Below, in pieces: positions 1-6,158 of a DNA stretch of 29,622 bases. Position numbers and translations under genes: made by a program. The DNA is from Candidatus Gastranaerophilales bacterium (GTDB lineage: Bacteria > Cyanobacteriota > Vampirovibrionia > Gastranaerophilales > Gastranaerophilaceae), in the NCBI GenBank assembly GCA_910588555.1, contig CAJUPC010000027.1, positions 1 to 29,622 of the forward strand, written 5' to 3'. Under the pieces are notes generated by a model that was not told the DNA's origin, made no database searches, and worked only from the letters and a program-made list of their open reading frames with translations. Position 1 is the stretch's first letter. The number at the start of each line of letters is the position of its first letter.

Positions 1-46
1 AGATGTGGATAGGTGACTGGAGTTCAGACGTGTGCTCTTCCGATCT
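1..46 (+). other. Illumina P7-side adapter contamination at contig end
   Basis: Bases 13-46 match exactly the 34-nt Illumina multiplexing Read 2 adapter (begins GTGACTGGAGTTC, ends TCTTCCGATCT). Bases 1-4 (AGAT) match the end of the P7 flow-cell oligo, and bases 5-12 (GTGGATAG) fall exactly where an 8-nt i7 index sits. The first 46 bases are therefore library sequence and not genome. The genome begins at 47. Confidence 0.98.
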
Positions 47-440
47 GTTTTCCGGTTGTCATAACTTTATAGAGTTGAGCTTCTGTTGGTGTCATCTTAT
101 AATTGAAAAATCGTGTATCCTTTAGTTCAACAATGTTTTTTATTAGTTTATTTAATGGTGACCAATTATTTTCTAAATTAATATTTTCAGTTTGTTTTGT
201 AGTGTGATTTAAGATAATACATTCAGTGGTATCAGCCACTGAAGCCTCTAATTTATTAAGTTGTAATATTTCAATACAATCATTAGGTAGTTCATTCAAT
301 TGTTTTACTAATTTGGCATTTAATCCACAAGTTTCGTGCCCGTAAAGAATATGAAAATTAGCATTTGGTTTTATATATGCCTTAAATGGTACACTATTTT
401 GATTATATTTAAAATTGTTATTTATTGATTGTATTTTCAT
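47..440 (-). CDS. hypothetical protein, 3'-truncated by adapter
   Basis: I do not recognise this protein. About 131 residues are genomic, starting MKIQSINNN at 440. An open frame continues to base 24, but its last residues (ending IGRAHV) are translated Illumina adapter, a known artefact, so the true C-terminus is missing. The N-terminus carries a short NSVPFKAYIK segment that loosely resembles the NKINFTGIKN start of the protein at 21567. The rest has no signal peptide, membrane segment or catalytic motif that I can see, and is asparagine-, lysine- and leucine-rich, as expected for a cytoplasmic protein of an AT-rich genome. There is no clear Shine-Dalgarno. A TATAAT on the minus strand (460-465) could be its -10, although no good -35 is visible. 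Confidence 0.6.
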
Positions 441-559
441 AATATCACACCAATTACAAATTATAGTAAGATTATGAATGAAAAATTAAAAATATTCAAG
501 CCTCATGGTTAAAATAATCAAATCGAATGTTTATATTAGCATTGCCTGAACTAATGGAA

Positions 560-588
560 TTGGAAATATTTATTTTTTGAGTTAAAAT
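560..588 (+). promoter_or_regulatory. predicted promoter of the carbonic anhydrase gene
   Basis: TTGGAA (560-565), 17-bp spacer, TAAAAT (583-588). Predicted start near 595 leaves a roughly 22-nt leader with an AAAGGA ribosome-binding site just before ATG 617. Confidence 0.5.
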
Positions 589-616
589 TTATTTGTCAGT
601 ATGAGAAAGGATTGAT

Positions 617-1270
617 ATGAAAAAGATAATATTTGCTTTGGCTATGGTTTTATTATTAAATTCTAATATATGTTTTGCGCATGATAATCTTTCTGCGCAG
701 GAGGCATTAAAAAAACTTACAAAAGGGAATGAAAGATTTATTAAGTTAAAAGAGAAACATCCTGACAGCAGTAAAAAAAGAAGAAATGAAATGCTTAAAG
801 GGCAGCACCCGTTTGTAGTTATACTTTCTTGTTCTGATTCAAGAGTCCCGCCAGAGCTTATATTTGACCAGGGGCTGGGTGATATTTTTGAAATTCGTAA
901 TGCAGGCAATGTTCTGGATGAACATGTTATCGGAAGTATTGAATATGCAGTAATGCACTGTGGAGTTAAGCTTATTGTTATTATGGGACATCAGGACTGC
1001 GGGGCAATTGCAGCTACTTTATCAGGCATATCAGAAACTAAATATATAAAATCTTTAGAGGATAGCATTCAGCCCGCAGTTGAAGACTGCAAAAAGCAGG
1101 GTCTTGAAGTAAATTCCGATAATGTTGTAAAAGCCCATGTTATGCAGGATATTGAAGAGCTTTTAGCTCAGGATACTGACCTTGTAAAGTATATGAAGGA
1201 AAATAAAGTTCAAATTGTTCCTGCATATTATCATCTAGATACAGGTAAAGTTGATTTTTTGAATAAATAA
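617..1270 (+). CDS. secreted beta-class carbonic anhydrase
   Basis: It catalyses reversible hydration of CO2 to bicarbonate with a zinc ion. The first 21 residues are a typical Sec signal peptide (lysines, then a hydrophobic run, ending CFA), so the enzyme is probably periplasmic. The beta-class signature is complete: CSDSR gives C72 and the D74/R76 pair, and GHQDCG gives H125 and C128 as the other zinc ligands. The length of 217 aa is normal for the family. An AAAGGA site lies just upstream of ATG 617. It stands alone and is convergent with the prepilin gene at 1274, only 3 bp away, with no obvious terminator between. A periplasmic enzyme could supply or trap CO2/bicarbonate at the envelope; that role is inference. 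Confidence 0.93.
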   Translation: MKKIIFALAMVLLLNSNICFAHDNLSAQEALKKLTKGNERFIKLKEKHPDSSKKRRNEMLKGQHPFVVILSCSDSRVPPELIFDQGLGDIFEIRNAGNVLDEHVIGSIEYAVMHCGVKLIVIMGHQDCGAIAATLSGISETKYIKSLEDSIQPAVEDCKKQGLEVNSDNVVKAHVMQDIEELLAQDTDLVKYMKENKVQIVPAYYHLDTGKVDFLNK

Positions 1271-1273
1271 AAT

Positions 1274-2008
1274 TTATTTGCACTTTGTTTTCGTGCCAAA
1301 TTTCAAATCATTACATCGAAGATATTCCATGTTTTCGTATTCTAAAGCCCAGGCTGTACAGCTCCTGCCATTGTGATCAGAGGCTATTGATTTACTTTTT
1401 ACATTACAGTTGGCCAAAAATTGATTATGTTTTGCGCCGTCTGCAATGAAGCCTTTTGAATTGACAATAAAATGAAAATTAGTTACACCGGTTATTAAAT
1501 ACTTTTCATTCGGCAATCTTACCCAAAAATCAAGGAAAGCGCTGTTTTCAATCCAGCCTGTGCGTAAATAATATCCGTCTGAGGTTATAAATACACCTTT
1601 GTCCTCCCCTTGATTTATTGCTGTTCCGGTGATAGATGAAGCTTCTCCGAATTTTCTGCCGTCTAATGAATAATTGCCTTTCCAAAATATAGTGGTATTA
1701 GCCGGTGCAGATTTTAAATGTTTTGAAATATTTGCCATAAAAAGATTTCTGCCGCTGTGATCAAGCGTATAATGCTCATTATCAATTGCATTATATGTTT
1801 TTTTCATTCCCCAGGTTTCAAGCGGTCCATTTTCATATACTGCAAGATTGAATGCATTTTGCAGCTGTGAGTATATTTTTTTTAATTTTATAATTCTTGT
1901 TTTTTCTTGATGTTTTGCAATCAACGACGGTATTGTCAACGCCGATACAACTCCAATGATACCTAATGTAATGAGAGTTTCAGCAAGAGTAAAACCTAAT
2001 TTCTTCAT
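1274..2008 (-). CDS. type IV prepilin / pseudopilin-like protein
   Basis: The start is set at 2008 (MKKLGFTLAE) because an AAGGAAA site lies just upstream and a prepilin leader should be short; the open frame extends to 2110 but without support. The protein is 244 aa. The leader MKKLG is followed by FTLAETLITLGIIG: peptidase cleavage is expected between G5 and F6, with the conserved glutamate at +5 and then a hydrophobic helix that anchors or assembles the pilin. The remaining 200 residues form a globular domain with cysteines near the C-terminus (NCNVKS, RSCTAW, LRCNDL, KCK). Its role could be a minor pilin or a secretion pseudopilin. It is divergent from the HTH gene at 2139, and its promoter and leader carry TCGCATA repeats. 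Confidence 0.85.
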   Translation of the reverse strand: MKKLGFTLAETLITLGIIGVVSALTIPSLIAKHQEKTRIIKLKKIYSQLQNAFNLAVYENGPLETWGMKKTYNAIDNEHYTLDHSGRNLFMANISKHLKSAPANTTIFWKGNYSLDGRKFGEASSITGTAINQGEDKGVFITSDGYYLRTGWIENSAFLDFWVRLPNEKYLITGVTNFHFIVNSKGFIADGAKHNQFLANCNVKSKSIASDHNGRSCTAWALEYENMEYLRCNDLKFGTKTKCK

Positions 2009-2033
2009 AATTTCCTTTCGATATTTATATATC

Positions 2034-2083
2034 ATGTCGCATAAAGCGTATGCGAGTTGAATAAGTTTCATATATGTCGCATA
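2034..2083. repeat. TCGCATA/TATGCGA repeat cluster in the pilin leader (candidate operator)
   Basis: ATGTCGCATA occurs at 2034-2043 and again at 2074-2083. The inverse, TATGCGA, is at 2049-2055, so TCGCATA-AAGCG-TATGCGA (2037-2055) is a perfect 7-bp inverted repeat. The copy at 2074-2083 sits at the predicted pilin transcription start. It could be a protein-binding site (the neighbouring HTH protein is the obvious candidate) or a leader hairpin. Confidence 0.6.
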
Positions 2084-2091
2084 TAACACAT

Positions 2092-2120
2092 AGTATAAAC
2101 TAATTTTCATTGTTTGTCAA
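2092..2120 (-). promoter_or_regulatory. strong predicted promoter of the prepilin gene at 1274-2008
   Basis: On the minus strand: TTGACA (2120-2115, consensus), 17-bp spacer, TATACT (2097-2092). Predicted start near 2085 gives a leader of about 77 nt containing all three TCGCATA/TATGCGA elements. Confidence 0.75.
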
Positions 2121-2132
2121 CTAAAATATAAT
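2104..2132 (+). promoter_or_regulatory. predicted leaderless promoter of the HTH gene
   Basis: TTTTCA (2104-2109), 17-bp spacer, perfect TATAAT (2127-2132). The -10 ends 6 bases before ATG 2139 and no Shine-Dalgarno is present, so transcription should begin at or next to the start codon. It overlaps the divergent pilin promoter. Confidence 0.6.
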
Positions 2133-2138
2133 ATTTAT

Positions 2139-2345
2139 ATGGATATAAAGAAGTATGTAAAAGTTCAACTTGCAATGAACCAAATGACTTTGACTGAACT
2201 TGCAAAAAGGATGTCTGAAGTTTCCGGAAAAAAATACACACGAGACAGCTTAAATGGAAAATTTTACAGAGAAACTCTTTCTGTTAAAGAAATGGAATTA
2301 ATTGCCGAAATATTGAATTTTATTATTGAATATAAAAGTGTTTAA
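2139..2345 (+). CDS. small HTH-like DNA-binding protein
   Basis: 68 aa. The sequence reads like a compact helix-turn-helix domain of the lambda-repressor/XRE type: QMTLTELAKRMSE fits helix 1-2 (residues 14-26), KKYTRDSLNGKF the recognition helix and turn, and LSVKEMELIAEILNF a closing helix. There is no second domain, so it would bind DNA as a small dimeric regulator. It is divergent from the prepilin gene at 2008; three TCGCATA/TATGCGA elements lie between the two starts, making local control of the pilin plausible, but this is inference. Its stop overlaps the stop of the convergent YkgJ-family gene by 4 bp. The predicted mRNA is leaderless. Confidence 0.65.
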   Translation: MDIKKYVKVQLAMNQMTLTELAKRMSEVSGKKYTRDSLNGKFYRETLSVKEMELIAEILNFIIEYKSV

Positions 2346-2950
2346 TTTTTCGGCTTATCTTCGATAGGCCCTGTAAACCAATCAATCAAAGGTTTTTTAT
2401 CCCCAAATTGAAAATTAAATTCTTTTTCAAAATCAGGGTCGGTAAGATATTTGTAGGTTACATTAAACGCTAGCGGCTGTTCTGGAAAATTTCCGGCTTT
2501 GACTTTTTCAGCCGAAATCATTTTTGTTTCCATATCAATAACATTTGAATAGTTATAACCCTCATAACAGCAGAAAGGAACCTTAACACGTCCGTCTAAA
2601 CCGGTTGATAAAAGACCGAATGAACGGCAGATTACGCCTCTGTATTCATAAACCGAACAAACATCGTTAATCAAGAACGGACAATCATATCGGAAGCTTT
2701 CTCCTTTAAACTCCTCGCGTTCTTTTCTCAGTTTTGCAAGGTTTGCTTCTATTATATTTTGGGTTTCTTTATCAAGTGTTAAAAATCCTGTAAGTAAATA
2801 TTTCAGTTCAATTAATGAAAAAGGAAACTCGGCATTTTTACAGCATTTAGCACAGCCTTTTTGGCAGAAAATATACGGTTTTTGTCTTTCAAAAAACTTA
2901 TCTATCTTTGAATTTATAAATCTTAAATATCTTTCGTAATTTGTAAACAT
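2342..2950 (-). CDS. YkgJ-family cysteine-cluster protein
   Basis: 202 aa. It has the family's cysteine pattern: C29, C33, C36, C37 (FCQKGCAKCC), C90 (YDCPFL), C98 (DVCSV) and C108 (VICRSFG). These cysteines are thought to bind zinc or an iron-sulphur cluster. Members of PF03692 have no firmly known reaction, so I give none. There is no signal peptide, so it is cytoplasmic. A perfect TATAAT on the minus strand (2964-2959) ends 8 bases before the ATG, with no Shine-Dalgarno and only a weak -35, so the mRNA is predicted to be almost leaderless. The 3' end is convergent and overlaps the HTH gene by 4 bp. Confidence 0.8.
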   Translation of the reverse strand: MFTNYERYLRFINSKIDKFFERQKPYIFCQKGCAKCCKNAEFPFSLIELKYLLTGFLTLDKETQNIIEANLAKLRKEREEFKGESFRYDCPFLINDVCSVYEYRGVICRSFGLLSTGLDGRVKVPFCCYEGYNYSNVIDMETKMISAEKVKAGNFPEQPLAFNVTYKYLTDPDFEKEFNFQFGDKKPLIDWFTGPIEDKPKN

Positions 2951-2989
2951 TATTTTAAATTATATCATAAAATTGTATACTTGTGTTGT

Positions 2990-3020
2990 AAAAAAGCCTC
3001 CTATTAAGGAGGCTTTTTTT
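2990..3020 (-). terminator. Rho-independent terminator after the group-B hydrogenase gene
   Basis: GCCTCC (2996-3001) and GGAGGC (3008-3013) pair around a 6-nt loop, flanked by A and T runs on both sides. It can work in both directions; the leftward hydrogenase transcript is the only known gene entering it. Confidence 0.9.
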
Positions 3021-3023
3021 ATT

Positions 3024-4496
3024 CTATTGTTCAACTTTTGGAGGTTCAACGAGAGGTTTGCTCTCATTTACATAAGCTGTAAGTTGTTTTAATGCAGGTT
3101 TGTATGCGTTTACTGTTGCGTTTCCGCCTAAGCAGCCGCCTTGACAAGCCATTACCTCAATCAGATTTCCTAAATCGCACATGCCGTTTTTAGCGTATTT
3201 TTTCAAATCACGGATGTTCTGTTTGTTTAATCCGTCGATTATAACAGGATGTGCAGGAATTTCTTCGGGAAGCATAGTTTGTACAGCTTTTGCAACACCG
3301 CCGATTACTGCGTAATTTCTTGCTTCTGCAGAAGCTTCTGTTTTAAACTCACTGCTTTCGCATTCGCCTACTTGAATTCCGTGAGCAACAAACCATGCAC
3401 CTACTTCTTCATAGTTTAGAACATAATCTACATTTGGATTGTTTAATGCTTCACGACGTTTTGCAACACACGGAGAGAAGAATACTGTAACTGCGTCCGG
3501 GTGTTCTTGTTTCACGATTTCAGCAGTGTAATACATCGGAGTTTTAGTGTCTGATCTGAACGGTTTCATTTCGGGAATATGTTTGTCAACAAGTTCGTTG
3601 TAACCAGCACAACAAGATGTTGTCATAAATTCTGCGCCGTGTTCAAGTCTTTCAACAAATTCAGCCGCTTCTGTTTTAGTTGTAATATCAGCACCTTGAG
3701 CAACTTCATAAACATCATAAAATCCAAGTTTCATAATAGCTGCTTTTAATTGCTGCGGAGTGCATGGTAATTGGCCCATAATTGCTGGAGCTACCATTGC
3801 AATTACCTTTTTACCATTTTTTATATTTTTTAATACATCGATAATTTGGCTTTTTTCGTGAACTGCGCCAAAAGGACATGCCGCAACGCATTTTCCGCAA
3901 GAAATACATTTTTCAAAATCAATTTGAGCGTATCCTTCTTCATTTTTTGCGATTGCGCCGACAGGGCAGGCATTTTCGCAAGGGACGATAATTTTTTGGA
4001 TTGCCTGATAAGGACAAACTTGAGCGCACATTCCGCAGTTTTTACATTTCGCCGGGTCAATAACAGATTTGCCGTTTACGACTTTTATTGCACCGAATTT
4101 ACAAGTGTTTTCGCAAGGTCTTGCAACACAGCCCTGACAAAGGTCAGTTACATAAATTCTTGATGGAACACAGCCTTTGCACGCAGTTGTAAGTACTGTC
4201 AAAGGATTTTCTTCGGGAGTTTCTCTCTCTAATGCTTTTTCAGCAACGGTTGAGAGTAGTGTGCTGTCGTCTGTTTCTTCGATAGAACATCCCAAACCTG
4301 CGATTGCACGGTCGCGCAAGATTGCACGTTCTTTATGGATACAACATCTGTAGGGTACTTCATGACCTTTCGGACGCATATCGTAAGGGATTAATCTTGT
4401 ATTTTCTTCAAAATTGTCACTCAAAAAAGATCTGATAAGTCTTACCAAAATCTCTCTTTTCAAATGTGATGTCTGTTTAGGGGTATTAATACTCAT
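3024..4496 (-). CDS. monomeric [FeFe] hydrogenase, group B-like
   Basis: 490 aa, cytoplasmic. It interconverts protons plus electrons and H2, probably with ferredoxin as partner. The N-terminal half carries many cysteines: two classical 4Fe-4S sets (C151/154/157/161 and C197/200/203/207) and an additional set around C120-C132 and C173-C177. The H-cluster domain follows, with L1 TSCCAGY (C295, C296), L2 SPCVAKR (C343) and L3 MACQGGC (C451, C455). The TSCCAGY and SPCVAKR variants are those of the group B (FeFe_hydrog_B1) enzymes, in contrast to TSCCPxW in group A. Both L1 cysteines are kept, so it should be catalytic. It has its own promoter and terminator, after the leftward hydrogenase-sensor genes. 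The maturases HydE, HydF and HydG are not in the window. Confidence 0.92.
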   Translation of the reverse strand: MSINTPKQTSHLKREILVRLIRSFLSDNFEENTRLIPYDMRPKGHEVPYRCCIHKERAILRDRAIAGLGCSIEETDDSTLLSTVAEKALERETPEENPLTVLTTACKGCVPSRIYVTDLCQGCVARPCENTCKFGAIKVVNGKSVIDPAKCKNCGMCAQVCPYQAIQKIIVPCENACPVGAIAKNEEGYAQIDFEKCISCGKCVAACPFGAVHEKSQIIDVLKNIKNGKKVIAMVAPAIMGQLPCTPQQLKAAIMKLGFYDVYEVAQGADITTKTEAAEFVERLEHGAEFMTTSCCAGYNELVDKHIPEMKPFRSDTKTPMYYTAEIVKQEHPDAVTVFFSPCVAKRREALNNPNVDYVLNYEEVGAWFVAHGIQVGECESSEFKTEASAEARNYAVIGGVAKAVQTMLPEEIPAHPVIIDGLNKQNIRDLKKYAKNGMCDLGNLIEVMACQGGCLGGNATVNAYKPALKQLTAYVNESKPLVEPPKVEQ

Positions 4497-4535
4497 ATTT
4501 CAACTTCCTTTTAATTTTAATATCACCTTAACAGA

Positions 4536-4564
4536 ATTATCACATAAACATGAAAATTTTTCAA
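4536..4564 (-). promoter_or_regulatory. predicted promoter of the group-B hydrogenase gene
   Basis: Minus strand: TTGAAA (4564-4559), 17-bp spacer, GATAAT (4541-4536) with an upstream TG at the extended -10 position. The start near 4529 gives a leader of about 33 nt with AAGGAAG before the ATG. It lies within 40 bp downstream of the terminator of the preceding gene, so the hydrogenase can be transcribed on its own. Confidence 0.7.
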
Positions 4565-4569
4565 AACTT

Positions 4570-4600
4570 AAAAAAGGAACCTTTTAAGGTTCCTTTTTTT
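4570..4600 (-). terminator. terminator after the second [2Fe-2S] protein gene
   Basis: AAAAAAGGAACC and GGTTCCTTTTTT form a near-perfect stem closed by a short TTTTAA loop, with a U tract in either direction. It separates the sensor-hydrogenase operon from the downstream hydrogenase gene. Confidence 0.9.
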
Positions 4601-4604
4601 TAAG

Positions 4605-4865
4605 TTATTTTTTTAAATGTTCATCAATTGTCGATAAAACTTTTTCAACAGTTGCTTCTTTGATTACTTCGTCGTCAACTTTAACATAAGGTGCTTTCGA
4701 AAATTCCCAGTCTATTGAGCACAAACCCAAGCAAGGAACGCCTGATACTTCCACTTTATCTCCGTATTTTGCAGGAACTGTTTCGATTAATTCTTGTAGA
4801 TTTGATGAACCCATTACAAAACAAGTTGTGCCTAAACAAACTTTAACACTAATTTTTTCTGCCAT
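4605..4865 (-). CDS. thioredoxin-fold [2Fe-2S] ferredoxin-like protein (NuoE/HndA type)
   Basis: 86 aa. Four cysteines in the NuoE/24-kDa pattern (C10, C15, C45, C49; CLGTTC and PCLGLC) would bind a [2Fe-2S] cluster in a thioredoxin fold. In electron-bifurcating hydrogenases such a domain passes electrons between NAD(P)H and the hydrogenase. Here it is a free-standing small protein lacking the N-terminal helical part of NuoE. It is one of two paralogues in this block (the other at 7908). The gene follows the phosphatase gene by 91 bp and is closed by a terminator at 4570-4600. The start is supported by GAGAGGA about 10 nt upstream. The physiological partner cannot be told from sequence; a NuoF-like flavoprotein is not in the window. 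Confidence 0.85.
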   Translation of the reverse strand: MAEKISVKVCLGTTCFVMGSSNLQELIETVPAKYGDKVEVSGVPCLGLCSIDWEFSKAPYVKVDDEVIKEATVEKVLSTIDEHLKK

Positions 4866-4956
4866 TTTTTTTTCATCCTCTCTGTCGACATTGGTCTGAC
4901 ACTATTTACTTTTTGTGAAAGGTTTTATCCTTTCTTGCTATTATATATATAATTCC

Positions 4957-6120
4957 CTACATATATTGAATATTAACCTTTTTGAAATACTTTTCCTGCA
5001 GTATGCATGACATTTTTTTAATGATATTTTTTCTGATTTCTATTTCTATAGGAAGTGCAGGGTCATAATGAGCCTGATTTAATTTTGCACCGACCATGAA
5101 TAAAATGCAGTCACTATCTAATAAGAATTTTACCAGTTTTCCTGCTGCGTTGTCAATATCAAATGTACCGTTTTCTAAATATTCTAAAGTTTTTGTAAGA
5201 GTTAAAATCCCTTCGGTTACTAAATCAACTCCGTCCATATATGAACACGCGGGAAGTTTGCCGATACTTATTGTTGTATCCATTGTTATAGGAAGGTTTA
5301 ATTCTCTTGATATTAAGTTAGCTGTTGTGCCTCCGGCTATAGCCTTTTTACCTTTAAAATCAGCAAATATTTTAGCATATTCGGCATCTTTGTTCTGATG
5401 ATAGGGAGGGCCTGTAAAAACAAGAGCTTTTCGAGGTTCTCTGAAATATATTACACTGCAGGAAATATCATCTTTTGGGAGTCTGTCTGTTTCAATATTT
5501 CTTGCCTGATTTATAATATATTGAGAAAGTTCGGTGCTTGATATATCAGGTTCTTCCCGTATTTTATCCTGTAAAAGAACAATTAAACCTTCTCGTCTTA
5601 ATCCCAGTTTTAATCTGCCGCCACCCAGGCCTGCCTGAGTTACGCCGTCAGAACAGGTGATTAATCTGTCACCCAGTTCGAGTTTAAGTTTGTATACTTT
5701 TAAACATCTGTTTTTAAAAGTTTTGGAAGGGATAGATTTATATTCGGGCTGAATTACTTCATTATTCCTTATCCAAATAAATTCAGGATTTCCTTCTTCT
5801 ACAATTTTAGCGTTGCCTTCATCATCAACTTCAATAGCCGAGAAAGTCGAATAACTTATTCGTCTTACCTTACAAACCGGCAATGAGTTCATAATGATTT
5901 CTGCTGCTTTACTGATTGGTATCTGGTCGCCCTCTATAAAACGTAAAAGCATAGTTGCAGTCATACAGGAAAGAATATTTGCCTTAATTCCGCTTCCTAG
6001 ACCGTCTGATAAAACAGCAATCAATTTTGTTTCATCAGGGTATCTCTTTGAGATAAAATAATCCCCGTAAGCATTTTGATTGTATTTTTTCATTTGGCTG
6101 CAATCAATATCGATAAACAT
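4957..6120 (-). CDS. SpoIIE-type PP2C serine phosphatase of a hydrogenase operon
   Basis: 387 aa. Residues 1 to about 230 are a SpoIIE/PP2C-type phosphatase domain: YGDYF (D20), LSDGLGSG (D39), TCSDGVTQAG and KDDISC supply the metal-binding acidic residues. It would remove phosphate from serine or threonine of a partner protein. Residues about 235-387 form a second domain, rich in glycine and hydrophobic residues (FTGPPYHQN, IAGGTTANL), that I cannot assign. Phosphatases of this kind are recurrent neighbours of PAS-containing [FeFe] hydrogenases in other anaerobes, which supports a signalling role for the block. It follows the sensor hydrogenase gene by 38 bp, with an AAGGA site before its ATG. 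No kinase partner is in the window. Confidence 0.85.
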   Translation of the reverse strand: MFIDIDCSQMKKYNQNAYGDYFISKRYPDETKLIAVLSDGLGSGIKANILSCMTATMLLRFIEGDQIPISKAAEIIMNSLPVCKVRRISYSTFSAIEVDDEGNAKIVEEGNPEFIWIRNNEVIQPEYKSIPSKTFKNRCLKVYKLKLELGDRLITCSDGVTQAGLGGGRLKLGLRREGLIVLLQDKIREEPDISSTELSQYIINQARNIETDRLPKDDISCSVIYFREPRKALVFTGPPYHQNKDAEYAKIFADFKGKKAIAGGTTANLISRELNLPITMDTTISIGKLPACSYMDGVDLVTEGILTLTKTLEYLENGTFDIDNAAGKLVKFLLDSDCILFMVGAKLNQAHYDPALPIEIEIRKNIIKKMSCILQEKYFKKVNIQYM

Positions 6121-6158
6121 TTTTTTATCCTTTTTAACGATTTTGTACTTTAGCGAAA

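Noticed and set aside
24..46. The C-terminal codons of the first open frame (ending IGRAHV)
   Set aside because: They are translated adapter, not genome, so the gene is given as truncated at 47.
2009..2110. N-terminal extension of the prepilin at 1274 starting at 2110
   Set aside because: It runs through the predicted leader and the repeats and lacks a ribosome-binding site, while AAGGAAA and a proper prepilin leader mark 2008.
3830..4163. Open frames on both strands inside the group-B hydrogenase gene
   Set aside because: They are shadows of the cysteine-rich hydrogenase frame, with no start signals or recognisable motifs.
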